From a virus, in IMG/VR virus record IMGVR_UViG_3300003322_000642, positions 28,130 through 63,208 of that record: DNA of 35,079 nt. One strand, written 5' to 3'. Positions 20,628 to 27,670 of this stretch are shown piece by piece. The position numbers and the translations under genes are program-made. Each line of letters starts with the position of its first letter. The stretch's first letter is position 1. Below the pieces are notes generated by a model that did no database searches, had not been told where the DNA came from, and was given only the letters and a program-made list of their open reading frames with translations.

Positions 20628-20930
20628 TTGATGCTCCCTAAAGGTCGGTTTTCGATCAATCGCACGTCGCGATAACCATAGTTTGCAGGTTGGTTTGTGG
20701 CGTCGGTAGCTCGTTCGGTAGGACCGATTCACTGTTCCTTGCTGCGTCGATTTCGCAATCTGTGCGTCGTCGATGTATGTACTTTAGGGATCGAGGCCAG
20801 GCACGAAAAGCGCGCAACCAGGCAAAGCCAGTTCGGCACCAGGAAGGATGAGCTTCTGCAGGCACCTAATGAACGATAGGCACGTGGCCGGCGCGGCGCA
20901 TCTATCCGAGGCTGGGCTGCGGTCGAACGA
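20628..20930 (-). other. Long leader region without a gene
   Basis: About 300 bases between the terminator at 20930-20950 and the 20627 start codon. It holds no ribosome-site-backed gene. Notable sequences on the minus strand are TTGCGA near 20757, ACATACATCGACGACGCACAG (matching the 12787 leader motif) and CTATGGTTATCG near 20680 as a weak -10. Confidence 0.4.
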
Positions 20931-20950
20931 AAAGGCGCCAACAGGGCGCC
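20930..20950 (-). terminator. Intrinsic terminator
   Basis: GGCGCC/GGCGCC stem with a 5-base loop, followed on the minus strand by TTTT. It ends the run of six overlapping genes. Confidence 0.85.
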
Positions 20951-20954
20951 TTGG

Positions 20955-21059
20955 TTAGCTTGCGTAGTGCTCTGGAACAAGGACAATGTCGCCCAGTTCC
21001 GCAACGATATTTGACAGGATGTGGGTCCAGGCCCGGTCACTCGGTGGCGCTATCGTCAT
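20955..21059 (-). CDS. Tiny protein (34 aa)
   Basis: Last of six overlapping genes. ATG overlaps the previous stop (TGATG) and the stop lies 4 bases before the terminator. The product starts TIAPPSDRAWTHILSNIVAE and ends in an acidic hydrophobic stretch. It exists as a gene by virtue of coupling and terminator position; function unknown. Confidence 0.5.
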   Translation of the reverse strand: MTIAPPSDRAWTHILSNIVAELGDIVLVPEHYAS

Positions 21060-21166
21060 CAAGCTTGGTCTTGCGGATTGTATCCGTCGCAGACCCACAA
21101 CGCGTATATCCAGTTTCGGTCTTGTCCTGCAGCTTCCGACACGCGGACAGGGATTCGTTCGCTCAT
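21059..21166 (-). CDS. Tiny protein (35 aa)
   Basis: ATGA overlap with the HicA-like gene above and TGATG overlap with the tiny gene below. The sequence (SERIPVRVSEAAGQDRNWIY then WVCDGYNPQDQA) is compact and polar. No family. The perfect stop/start stitching on both sides argues that it is translated. Confidence 0.5.
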   Translation of the reverse strand: MSERIPVRVSEAAGQDRNWIYALWVCDGYNPQDQA

Positions 21167-21384
21167 ACCGGCACCACCACGCCCTGCCGTCGAATCTGGC
21201 TGATCCAATTTATTTCTGCACGGTGGTCACTCGGCGTGAACGGGACGGTCAAATTGGTCTTGCCGTCCGGGGAGCGCAGACGCGGGTGCCGCTTATGGCG
21301 AATCAGCTCCCACCCCGCCTTGATCAGTGCACGAACGATCCCGTTGATGCGCTCCGAGGTGGAGTAGCGGTCTTTCTTAGCCAT
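21163..21384 (-). CDS. HicA-like small protein (73 aa)
   Basis: Pattern of a HicA/YcfA double-stranded-RNA-binding-like fold: helix SERINGIVRALIKAGWEL, strand IRHKRHPRLRSPDGK, strand TNLTVPFTPSD, helix RAEINWISQIRRQGV. In HicA toxins the GSH histidine is catalytic; here the site reads HKRHPR, so activity is uncertain. GGAGG lies 7 bases before the ATG. No HicB antitoxin is recognised next to it; the neighbours are tiny unknown genes. It might be an inactive or repurposed RNA-binding protein. Confidence 0.5.
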   Translation of the reverse strand: MAKKDRYSTSERINGIVRALIKAGWELIRHKRHPRLRSPDGKTNLTVPFTPSDHRAEINWISQIRRQGVVVPV

Positions 21385-21652
21385 GAACGACCTCCGCATT
21401 CTTTTGAATCGAGAACTTGAGCGTCGTGATGTCGTAGCTGCGGGCTTCCATCTCCTTCATCAAAGTGCGCCCAGTTTCAGGCAGCGTGACCAGGCTGAAG
21501 AAGTACATCAGCATGTTGTTATCGCGCCGGTTTGCGCCGTCGCCGCCGAAACAAAAGACAGCTTCGGGCGGTTCGCCCGGATCAGGGCGGCCGTAAGCAA
21601 CCTTGAGCTGACCGGGCTTGGCGTGCGGGATATGCCAACGCTTCTTAGCCAT
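21377..21652 (-). CDS. Small hypothetical protein (91 aa)
   Basis: Overlaps both neighbours (8 bases with each), GGAGG before the ATG. Starts AKKRWHIPHAKPGQLKVAYG, has FCFGGDGANRRDNNM and a helical C-terminal half (LPETGRTLMKEMEARSYDI). The N-terminal MAKK is shared with several neighbours in this cluster. Not recognised. Confidence 0.65.
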   Translation of the reverse strand: MAKKRWHIPHAKPGQLKVAYGRPDPGEPPEAVFCFGGDGANRRDNNMLMYFFSLVTLPETGRTLMKEMEARSYDITTLKFSIQKNAEVVHG

Positions 21653-21983
21653 GTGCAGCCTCCGCCCTCTGGCACTCAGCGATCATCCAGTCCAGCCAGG
21701 CGAGCCGGCCCTGCTTCCAGAGCGAACCACGGCGGCCGGTCATCTGCCAGCTCTCGTACGCCTCGCGGTACTTTGCAGGGTGATAAGCGGCCAGCCAGGT
21801 CGAGTAGAAAGAGAGGCCGTTTAGCATCCTCATCACCCAACTGGCGAGTCTGTTCCCAAGCACGACGTTGCGGCGCTTGGCCGCCTTGCCGATTGCGTTG
21901 CACAGACAGTTCTCCTTATCCTGTTCCAGCAACTTGCGCGCTGCCTTCAGGATGTCGCTTTCCTTGGCGACCTTCTTCACCAT
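21645..21983 (-). CDS. Hypothetical protein (112 aa)
   Basis: Helical basic protein: AKESDILKAARKLLEQDKEN, AIGKAAKRRNVVLGNRLASW, then a Trp/Tyr-rich segment (STWLAAYHPAKYREAYESWQ) and RLAWLDWMIAECQRAEAA. Seven-base overlap with the gene above. High Trp content and basic helices suggest nucleic-acid or protein contacts; no family recognised. Third gene from the 5' end of the overlapping cluster. Confidence 0.65.
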   Translation of the reverse strand: MVKKVAKESDILKAARKLLEQDKENCLCNAIGKAAKRRNVVLGNRLASWVMRMLNGLSFYSTWLAAYHPAKYREAYESWQMTGRRGSLWKQGRLAWLDWMIAECQRAEAAHG

Positions 21984-22424
21984 GCTCCTACCCCACTTAC
22001 ATCGTCATCCGCCGGGGCCGACGCAGGTGCATCCGGGTTCGGCGGTGGCGGCGGAACCAGCGCATTACCGACTTCCAGCAGCACGCCTTCGTCGTCGCGC
22101 TCGGCTTCCGTCCATTTCAAAAGAAACGCCTCGTAGGCGTTGACCGCTTCTTCCTCGTTACTGAAGAAGGTCGGCGTCGAAGGATCGTGCGCCAACTGGC
22201 TGCCCTCCATGTAGTTCCAGACATCGAACCGAAAGACCTTGTAGTAGTCCAGAAACGTGTTCTGTGGGTTCTCGACGCGGCCGATCCACTCGACCACGGC
22301 GCGAACCTTGTTGTTGTCGTAGGCGCGCACCTGCATGTATTCCGGGTCGAGACGATAAGCCTCGTACTGCTCCCTGCTGATCCGCGTGCCTTCGCGATCC
22401 TGATATAGAGAGAGCTTTTGCCAT
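21977..22424 (-). CDS. Hypothetical protein with an early +1 indel
   Basis: The clear body (RAYDNNKVRAVVEWIGRVEN, TFLDYYKVFRFDVWNYMEGS, Pro-rich tail) is in one frame from 22336 or earlier. In that frame the reading is sensible back to LSLYQDREGTRISREQYEA with no start codon. The only well-placed ATG (22424, next to an operator) is one base out of frame. Removing one A from the AAAA run gives MAKLSLYQDREG, so the real gene is probably 22424-21977 (about 148 aa). If the sequence is right, translation would have to begin at 22336. Confidence 0.55.
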
Positions 22425-22426
22425 TA

Positions 22427-22440
22427 GCTCACCGGTGACC
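22427..22440 (-). promoter_or_regulatory. AAGTCA-type operator variant over an RBS
   Basis: GGTCACCGGTGAGC, ending three bases before the ATG at 22424 of the six-gene cluster. The GGTGAG half doubles as the ribosome site. Confidence 0.45.
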
Positions 22441-22445
22441 AATCT

Positions 22446-22652
22446 TTACAGGCGTACCGAATCCAGCGCGTCAAGGTCGGCATCGTTGTCGATCTGGTTG
22501 AGCAGGCGCTTCATCGCACGCTGCTTGTTGCGGTCTGGAGCGGTCCAACCGTTGCGCTTGAACGTGCGGGTCACGTCGGTGTTGGCGCTCGGGACGTACG
22601 GGAAAGCCGGGTTCGTCAGGAGCATGGCCGGTACTGCTTGCAGTTGTTGCAT
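22446..22652 (-). CDS. Small hypothetical protein (68 aa)
   Basis: AAAGGGA 7 bases before ATG. Begins QQLQAVPAMLLTNPAFPYVP, then a basic helical segment (TRTFKRNGWTAPDRNKQRAM) and an acidic end (DNDADLDALDSV). GATAAT about 25 bases upstream is a plausible -10. Monocistronic or first gene before the 22424 cluster (21-base gap). Unknown function. Confidence 0.65.
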   Translation of the reverse strand: MQQLQAVPAMLLTNPAFPYVPSANTDVTRTFKRNGWTAPDRNKQRAMKRLLNQIDNDADLDALDSVRL

Positions 22653-22745
22653 TTTTCATCCCTTTGGGTGTTTGATTAGTGAAAGTATTATCGCGATCAG
22701 GTCGCGGAGTCGGGCGCTTCTAGCAGCATCCGCCGCGCATCTGTC

Positions 22746-23077
22746 CTACTCGTTGGTGTCGCCGTCGAGCCAGTTGATGATGTGCTCGCGCGTCGTAACG
22801 CGAATGTGACCATACGGATCAATTTCCATGCGCAGACCACCGCGCAGATACCAGTCGATCAGCTTGTCCAGGCGCGCCTGCAGCTTCTCGATGCGGTCAG
22901 CCGCCTCCAGTTCGATCGATGGCGGGTTGATATTCGGACTAGGCTTGGAGCGCTGCCCCCTGCGTCTTGTATTGGCCGTCACAGGGAATAGCTGCCCCTT
23001 GGGTGGCGGCGGGGGCGGGACACCGGAGCGCCGGTCACGGTCAACTTGCCAAACTTATCACCGATCTTCGGGTCCAT
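22746..23077 (-). CDS. Hypothetical protein with a -1 indel near the start
   Basis: Behind a clear promoter the ATG at 23077 opens MDPKIGDKFGKLTV, then runs into a stop at 22981. One base away in frame, an unbroken sequence (DRDRRSGVPPPPPPKGQLF, RRRGQRSKPS, then the helix RIEKLQARLDKLIDWYL) runs to 22746 but has no good start except a GTG at 22982. A single missing base in the AAGTTGACC stretch would join them into about 110 residues. GDKFGKLTV recalls the beginning of the phage HNH proteins in this window, but the rest does not. Confidence 0.5.
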
Positions 23078-23090
23078 CATTATCATTATT

Positions 23091-23138
23091 TAGTCATTAG
23101 TGACCTATATTGTAGCGGATCAGAAAAATTGTTCGCAA
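23091..23138 (-). promoter_or_regulatory. Promoter with AAGTCA-type operator
   Basis: Minus strand: TTGCGA (23138-23133), 18-base spacer, TACAAT (23114-23109), then TAGGTCACTAATGACTA (23107-23091). One of the cleanest examples of the shared promoter form. Confidence 0.65.
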
Positions 23139-23143
23139 CGTGC

Positions 23144-23716
23144 TCAGGCGGCAGCGAGCAATGTTGCCTTCACGCTAGTAGGAAGCACGTAGAAGCCCCT
23201 GTCGAATCCTTTGAAGAAGCACTCCATCATGATCGCGGTATCGTAGTCGGCAGCGTGCGCTTTGGCGTCGTCATAATCAACACCAAGGGCAAAGCAAAGC
23301 TCCTTCAGCTTGGGCGACTTCCCGTCGAACGTCGCCCAGCGTCCGTTCTGCATGGTGCAGAAAGGTTGGATGTTCGGCACCGGCAGGCCCAGGCGCACCA
23401 GTTCGCCGGCGATGAACGGGCCGTCGAAGTCCATGTTGTGCGCCACCGCCAGCGGGGCCATCTGCAGCCTGCGCGCTACCTCGGGCGCCACCGCGTCCCA
23501 CTTCGGACTGCCGACCAGATCGCTGTAGGCGATGCCGTGAACCGCCTGGGCCGCTGCGGCGATTGGACGCTCGGGGTCGATGCGCTGGACGTACTTGTCG
23601 ACCATCTTGCGGGTGGCGAAGTCGTAGGTGAGGATGGCGACCTCGATGATGCGGTCGCCCTTCGCCTGGTCGACGCCGGTGGTTTCCAAATCCAAGCCAT
23701 TAAGCAAAAAAGTCAT
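23144..23716 (-). CDS. DEDDh 3'-5' exonuclease
   Basis: DnaQ/RNase T-type exonuclease. Motif I DLET gives D9 and E11; motif II HNMDFD gives D96; motif III is H154-A-A-D157-Y-D159, matching the DEDDh class. Length (190 aa) is that of a stand-alone catalytic domain. It removes nucleotides from DNA or RNA 3' ends, as a proofreading partner or a nucleotide-salvage enzyme. It overlaps the 61-aa gene by four bases (ATGA). The C-terminal AAA tail is only 40 bases from the next operator. Confidence 0.9.
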   Translation of the reverse strand: MTFLLNGLDLETTGVDQAKGDRIIEVAILTYDFATRKMVDKYVQRIDPERPIAAAAQAVHGIAYSDLVGSPKWDAVAPEVARRLQMAPLAVAHNMDFDGPFIAGELVRLGLPVPNIQPFCTMQNGRWATFDGKSPKLKELCFALGVDYDDAKAHAADYDTAIMMECFFKGFDRGFYVLPTSVKATLLAAA

Positions 23717-23898
23717 ACTCGTTTCTCCTTGACTGCATATTCAGCGATGATGTCGATCATTTCCTTAAACGAATCCTCCGGCACCAACACGTAGCCGTTG
23801 CGCAGGTTGAATTGAAATGGCGACAGTAGAAATCCTTTGAACCGTTCCGGGACAGACTTAATCTGTTCCATGGTCAATGCGCAGTAGTCGTTCTTCAT
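23713..23898 (-). CDS. Small hypothetical protein (61 aa)
   Basis: AGGAGAG just before ATG; ATGA overlap with the exonuclease gene, so the two are co-translated and may act together. Sequence KNDYCALTMEQIKSVPERFK then LSPFQFNLRNGYVLVPEDSF and an acidic helix. No family. An operator sits about 35 bases upstream. Confidence 0.65.
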   Translation of the reverse strand: MKNDYCALTMEQIKSVPERFKGFLLSPFQFNLRNGYVLVPEDSFKEMIDIIAEYAVKEKRV

Positions 23899-23934
23899 GC
23901 TGCTCTCCTGTATTAAACCCTTACTCATACGCAC

Positions 23935-23950
23935 AAGTCACAAGTGATTG
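23935..23950 (-). promoter_or_regulatory. AAGTCA-type operator
   Basis: AATCAC-TTGT-GACTT on the minus strand, upstream of the exonuclease operon. The -10 is unclear. Confidence 0.45.
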
Positions 23951-23978
23951 ATGCGCATGGTAAAAGCTCAACCCAGGA

Positions 23979-24776
23979 TTAGCGAGCGACGTTCAGCATC
24001 TTGCCGCTGGTGCTTCCGTCGAGAATCACGGTGGCGTTCTTGCTGTCGGCGAAACGAAGCAAAGCCTGGTTGTACTCGTGCTGCAGGAACGCCGGCGTCA
24101 GGGTGTTGGCCGTCTTGGCGACCGCTTCGGCATTCTTCTCGGCGACTTGCACCTGCAGCGTGGCGGCTTCCAGTTCCTTGCCCTTGGCGACGACGTTGCG
24201 GATCGACTGCTCGACGGTCGGATCGGTACGGACTTGACGTACGACGACACGGGTGATCTGGAACATGCCGGGGTCGGACGCATCGAGGCTTACCTGCAGG
24301 GCAGACATGACTTCCGATTCCAAGGTGTTGCGCTGGGTGTGGATGGTCAGGCTGTCGTGCTTGGACACTGCGTCGGCGATCTCGCTGCGGGCCAGCGACT
24401 CGATGAACCGGAACTGAGGCGCCCAGACGTGGCTGTCGCCAATCAGGACCGATTGTCCGGTGCGCTTGAGCTGCAGCCGGCGCACAGCGTCGCCGCTGGT
24501 GACGCGGTAGTAGACGCTCACATCCAGTTCGGCCAGCGACAGGTTGTCCTTCGCCTTCGGGGTCAGGTTTTCCAGCGTGACCGGCACTTCCTTGAGCGTG
24601 TACTCGTCGACGTGGCCGACCACGGCGGTGTACAGGCCCTCGCTCTCGACCTTCTCGGACACGGTGCCGTTGAAATCGGTACGCAGGCCGACGTTGCCGG
24701 TCTCGATTCGACCGTAGCAGCCGGTCAGGCCCATTGCGGTTGCGGCGAAAGCCAGGATGGTGAGGAACTTCTTCAT
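23979..24776 (-). CDS. Band-7/SPFH-like lipoprotein
   Basis: Signal peptide with lipobox LTGC (Cys20), then a prohibitin/stomatin (SPFH) pattern: GNVGLRTDFNGTVSEKVESE, GLYTAV, LDVSVYYRVTSGDAV, SEIADAVSKHDSLTIHTQRN, then a helical C-terminal coil (EAATLQVQVAEKNAEAVAKT) and FLQHEYNQALLRFADSKNAT. SPFH proteins form ring-like membrane scaffolds. Here lipidation rather than a transmembrane helix anchors it, presumably at the periplasmic face. Operon with a two-helix membrane protein (24-base gap). It might protect the membrane or block superinfection (inference). Confidence 0.85.
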   Translation of the reverse strand: MKKFLTILAFAATAMGLTGCYGRIETGNVGLRTDFNGTVSEKVESEGLYTAVVGHVDEYTLKEVPVTLENLTPKAKDNLSLAELDVSVYYRVTSGDAVRRLQLKRTGQSVLIGDSHVWAPQFRFIESLARSEIADAVSKHDSLTIHTQRNTLESEVMSALQVSLDASDPGMFQITRVVVRQVRTDPTVEQSIRNVVAKGKELEAATLQVQVAEKNAEAVAKTANTLTPAFLQHEYNQALLRFADSKNATVILDGSTSGKMLNVAR

Positions 24777-24800
24777 GGGGTGGATCCCTTCAGGTTGTTG

Positions 24801-25001
24801 TTAAACGGTGTGGTCGAACGCGAAGATCAGGATGAAGGTGAAAGTCGTCAGCGCAAATGCGCCGGCGCCCATCGCGATCCACTTCATAATCTCCTTGATG
24901 CGTTCCTTGTTGAAAAACGGTGTGCAGCTGGCGCCCCAGATGAGGATCAGGAACATCGCAAACAGCACAGTAAGCAGGGACGTGACGCGAGCAAGCGCCA
25001 T
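24801..25001 (-). CDS. Two-helix membrane protein (66 aa)
   Basis: Two transmembrane helices (about residues 5-24, VTSLLTVLFAMFLILIWGAS, and 43-63, MGAGAFALTTFTFILIFAFD) joined by a basic loop (FFNKERIKEIMKW). First gene of the operon with the SPFH-like lipoprotein, so the two probably work together in the inner membrane. GGAAG about 9 bases before the ATG. Confidence 0.75.
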   Translation of the reverse strand: MALARVTSLLTVLFAMFLILIWGASCTPFFNKERIKEIMKWIAMGAGAFALTTFTFILIFAFDHTV

Positions 25002-25019
25002 ATCGTTTTCTTCCGTTGA

Positions 25020-25066
25020 TAAATCACTGATGACTTAATCATACCGTCACTCGTGTGGATGCGCAA
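25020..25066 (-). promoter_or_regulatory. Promoter with AAGTCA-type operator
   Basis: Minus strand TTGCGC (25066-25061), 17 bases, TATGAT (25043-25038), then TAAGTCA-TCAG-TGATTTA. It drives the SPFH membrane operon. Confidence 0.65.
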
Positions 25067-25080
25067 CGGTATGTTCAAGC

Positions 25081-25257
25081 TTATTCGTCGAGCCGGTGCA
25101 GATCGAAGGGCCAAGTGCGGGCCTGTGCCTGGGGCTTGGGCTGCGGCACTGGCTGCGGCTTCTTGCTCCAGTCGATCTTGTCGTGGTTATGACGGTAGGC
25201 GTCGCCGTTCTCGTGACGGCGATCACTGCCCTTACCGCCATCGCTCGGGCGGGCCAT
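25081..25257 (-). CDS. Small His/Pro-rich protein (58 aa)
   Basis: TGATG overlap with the gene above; last gene of the 26473-25081 operon. Polar, with a His/Arg/Asp-rich N-terminal half (DRRHENGDAYRHNHDKIDW), then a PxP repeat (QPVPQPKPQAQAR) and a hydrophobic end. Probably disordered. Unknown. Confidence 0.6.
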   Translation of the reverse strand: MARPSDGGKGSDRRHENGDAYRHNHDKIDWSKKPQPVPQPKPQAQARTWPFDLHRLDE

Positions 25258-25571
25258 CACGCTGCAGCTGCCTGGGCGTCGTTGGCCGCCGGCGCTTCGG
25301 ACTTCTTCGCCTTGCGCGACTTGCGAACGATCAGCGCGTTGGCGATGTACGCCTGCAGCAGCTCGGCGTGCTCCGCCAGGAACTTCGCCAGGCTTTCCAG
25401 GGCGATCGCCGGACGGCCGTCGATGCTGGACAGGCCCGGTGCGTCGTTGGTCAGGCCGTTGACGAACTTTTCCATCGCCGGCGCCAGCTTGAGCTTGCGG
25501 TCGTGGGCCTCGCATGCGCGGGCGGTGTCGTGAAGAGAGCCGTCTTTGGCTTGGTGTTTCGTGACTTTCAT
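25257..25571 (-). CDS. Hypothetical protein (104 aa)
   Basis: TAGGAG 6 bases before ATG. Sequence KVTKHQAKDGSLHDTARACE is typical of small phage zinc-free helical proteins; a central helix (LESLAKFLAEHAELLQAYIA) and a basic Lys/Ala-rich C-terminus (RKSRKAKKSEAPAA) follow. It could bind nucleic acid via the tail. Fourth gene of its operon. Not recognised. Confidence 0.65.
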   Translation of the reverse strand: MKVTKHQAKDGSLHDTARACEAHDRKLKLAPAMEKFVNGLTNDAPGLSSIDGRPAIALESLAKFLAEHAELLQAYIANALIVRKSRKAKKSEAPAANDAQAAAA

Positions 25572-25620
25572 GATGTACTCCTAGTCGTGGTTGGTGATAA
25601 GTGACGGCGTCTTGCCGTGA

Positions 25621-25785
25621 TTATTCCGGCTTAGCTTCGATCTTGACGACGATGTCGTTGCCTTGTTGGTCGGTCGAATTCAGCAAAGCCATGTTGTCGC
25701 CAGATGCGATTCCGACGAAACCGTACGCCTGCTGCAGACGTTGGGCTGCGTACTTTTTAATGTCTTCCAATACAGTGTTGTTCAC
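25621..25785 (-). CDS. Small hypothetical protein (54 aa)
   Basis: GTG start with AAGGAG 6 bases upstream. Compact sequence NNTVLEDIKKYAAQRLQQAY followed by beta strands GFVGIASGDNMALLN and DIVVKIEAKPE. An alpha-beta-beta layout, perhaps a small accessory subunit. Position between 25834 and 25571 genes in the same direction supports it. Confidence 0.6.
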   Translation of the reverse strand: MNNTVLEDIKKYAAQRLQQAYGFVGIASGDNMALLNSTDQQGNDIVVKIEAKPE

Positions 25786-25833
25786 GCCCTTCTCCTTAAA
25801 TGAGTAGTAGTAAATCTGTAAATCCGTAATGCC

Positions 25834-26139
25834 TTACTGCATCGTGCAGCCGTAGTTCTCGCCGCGCTTCACGAAGGCGAAAGTGCCGGTGATCTGCCCG
25901 TTGACCAGGCGCGGGATCATCTCCGACATCTCCTTCAAGAACACAGTGACGCTGGTGCCGTCGGCGCGTTTGAACAAGAAGTACGCCGCGCTACGGCCCC
26001 GGCTGAACGTGTCGTAAGTCAGCGTGTCCTCGAAGGGCTTGTTGTCGCGCCATTCCGGCTGCTTCCAGCTCTCCGGGTAGTGCATCTGGTTGCCGTTCTT
26101 GTCGAACGGGATTTGGTAGTCGCCGACCTTCTTAGCCAT
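25834..26139 (-). CDS. Hypothetical protein (101 aa)
   Basis: GAGGTGG before the ATG, seven-base overlap with the 26132 gene. Starts AKKVGDYQIPFDKNGNQMHY, with aromatic-rich beta segments (DTFSRGRSAAYFLFKRADGT, SVTVFLKEM) and ITGTFAFVKRGENYG at the end. Likely a small beta-barrel protein. Second gene of its operon; unknown role. Confidence 0.65.
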   Translation of the reverse strand: MAKKVGDYQIPFDKNGNQMHYPESWKQPEWRDNKPFEDTLTYDTFSRGRSAAYFLFKRADGTSVTVFLKEMSEMIPRLVNGQITGTFAFVKRGENYGCTMQ

Positions 26140-26473
26140 TTGCCACCTCATCAATCAGCTGGAGGCGGTTCACGTCGACGAGCTTGGCCCAGAAGCGGTT
26201 CGACCGGTTGCCGATCTTGACGCTGAACGTCACACTGTCATACGGCGCATTGCCTTGTCGGATGTAGTAGCGGCGCACGGTCAGTTCGATGCCGGCAGGC
26301 AGCGTCACCGGCTTGCTCAGGCGCTCGTTGTACATGCCACGCGCGTCGGTCGGCTTGTCCAGCTTGAGCGGGCGCCACGTGCCGTCGTTGCGGTATTCGG
26401 CGAACAGGTCGAACGTCCAGTCGGCGGCCAGGACCAGCGCGGTGCCGAGCGGCGGGATGAACAGGCTTTTCAT
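26132..26473 (-). CDS. Hypothetical protein (113 aa)
   Basis: AAGGGAG about 9 bases before the ATG, first gene of a five-gene operon behind a strong promoter. Mainly beta strands (GTALVLAADWTFDLFAEYRN, TLPAGIELTVRRYYIRQGNA, SVTFSVKIGNRSNRFWAKLV), ending in an acidic helix. Not recognised; the beta-sandwich pattern would fit a binding domain. Confidence 0.65.
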   Translation of the reverse strand: MKSLFIPPLGTALVLAADWTFDLFAEYRNDGTWRPLKLDKPTDARGMYNERLSKPVTLPAGIELTVRRYYIRQGNAPYDSVTFSVKIGNRSNRFWAKLVDVNRLQLIDEVANG

Positions 26474-26502
26474 TCGGTATTGCTCCCTTGTTTTGCGCTG
26501 TG

Positions 26503-26529
26503 AAAGTCACCGCTGACTTACATATTATA
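26503..26529 (-). promoter_or_regulatory. -10 box with AAGTCA-type operator
   Basis: Minus strand TATAAT (26529-26524) followed after three bases by TAAGTCA-GCGG-TGACTTT (26520-26503). The -35 is weak. Between here and 26826 no gene is seen. Confidence 0.65.
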
Positions 26530-26826
26530 GCCCGATTTACGCGGGGAACATCAGGACTTATGCATCAGAAAGAACCCCATCCTGCTGCCTCGCGCTGAGC
26601 TTGAATCTGTGCCTGGGTTTGGTGCCCAGCGCGCCGCATTGACACCGGAACGCCCGCCCTCGCGACGCTTTGCCTCGACCGGTACGCACCGCTTCTGGAT
26701 GTGCTTCGCTTGGTTTGCGTCCCGGTCTTTTGGCCGAGCACGATTGTCAGATCAAGCGTTTGGCAAGACGAACTTTCGACAATGCGGTGCAGTCAAATGG
26801 GCCTAACAACACGAAGGAGGTGGACT

Positions 26827-27153
26827 ATGGCTCGCTCAATTCGCATTCTTTATAGAGATGTACCGGACGGATTTCGTCCGAATTTCAATTGGGATGCTAT
26901 CCATTTGGACACGCCAGTCATCATTACTGCGGTCGAATTTAAGCCTCAGGTGGGTGGCGTTCCCGGTTCAAAAACCGCTGGACGCCCGTGGCGTGGGGAC
27001 GCGAACAACGTGTACGTCTCAAATGTTGGACCGCATAACCCGGAAGGTGAAACAGGAGGCGTCGAGTTCTGCCTCCACACCAACTGGGGCAATCCTATAA
27101 ACGTCATTGTGACCATTACGGCGCTTGATGATATTGAGGATTTCATTCAATAG
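26827..27153 (+). CDS. Hypothetical protein (108 aa)
   Basis: Lone plus-strand gene in a minus-strand region, with GGAGG 5-6 bases before the ATG. Beta-rich soluble protein: ARSIRILYRDVPDGF, HLDTPVIITAVEF, DANNVYVSNVGPHN, then HTNWGNPINVIVTITALDDI. No signal peptide. The lone orientation and moderate composition suggest an independently acquired gene. Not recognised. Confidence 0.65.
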   Translation: MARSIRILYRDVPDGFRPNFNWDAIHLDTPVIITAVEFKPQVGGVPGSKTAGRPWRGDANNVYVSNVGPHNPEGETGGVEFCLHTNWGNPINVIVTITALDDIEDFIQ

Positions 27154-27239
27154 CGTAAGCCGAAAGGTTGCGACGTAAATCCGACAGCCTAAGCGGGAAG
27201 GTAGGTGCGAGGTTAGGGCAGTTGGTATGCGCTCTCCTG

Positions 27240-27662
27240 TTATTTTCCCGCTACCTTGAGCAGCTCCTTGCGCAATGCCTTCTTCGCCGAGACGAAGTCA
27301 GGCTCGTTGATGATGATCTTGGTGGCGTACATGAGTCCCTTGAGGAACCCGCTCCGCTTTTTCGTCGGCGCCGGCGGGTTCACCTTCGGCACTGCCGACG
27401 AATACGACGCCATGCGCATGACCAGCTGCTGGCGGCCGGACTTGCCCGAACGGGTGTCGCCGGCCCGGTAGATCGCCCCCTTGTTCTCCAGCGACGCGAA
27501 CCGCGCCGTGACCGACGAGTAGGACAGCTCCGGGTACGTGCCCCGGACCTCGTCCGATATGCAGCCCGTTGCACCAGCCGCCTCGATCACGTCCAGCACG
27601 CGCTGCTCCAGGTCGGTCAGGTCCAGCGATCGATGCGCCGCGGTTGATGTGGCAGGTTTCAT
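27240..27662 (-). CDS. Winged-helix DNA-binding protein
   Basis: Residues about 12-85 form a winged helix-turn-helix: LDLTDLEQRVLDVIEAAGAT, CISDEVRGTYPELSYSSVTA (recognition helix), RFASLENKGAIYRAG (wing). The C-terminal part is basic (APTKKRSGFLKGLMYATKII, ALRKELLKVAG). Such proteins act as phage transcription regulators or replication-site binders. It is the last gene of the HD-hydrolase operon. It is a candidate, among others, for the protein that binds the repeated palindromes, but there is no direct evidence. Confidence 0.7.
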   Translation of the reverse strand: MKPATSTAAHRSLDLTDLEQRVLDVIEAAGATGCISDEVRGTYPELSYSSVTARFASLENKGAIYRAGDTRSGKSGRQQLVMRMASYSSAVPKVNPPAPTKKRSGFLKGLMYATKIIINEPDFVSAKKALRKELLKVAGK

Positions 27663-27670
27663 GCCCTCTC

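Noticed and set aside
19530-22408. Long plus-strand open frames (334 and 341 codons)
   Set aside because: They lie antisense to well-supported minus-strand genes with ribosome sites and conserved spacing; GC-rich DNA often gives such shadows.
22424-22452. Programmed ribosomal frameshift at GCAAAAG
   Set aside because: The shift would be needed within the third codon, with no stimulator seen; a one-base A-run error or mutation is simpler.
22967-23794. 275-codon plus-strand frame
   Set aside because: Antisense to the DEDDh exonuclease; no start signal of its own.
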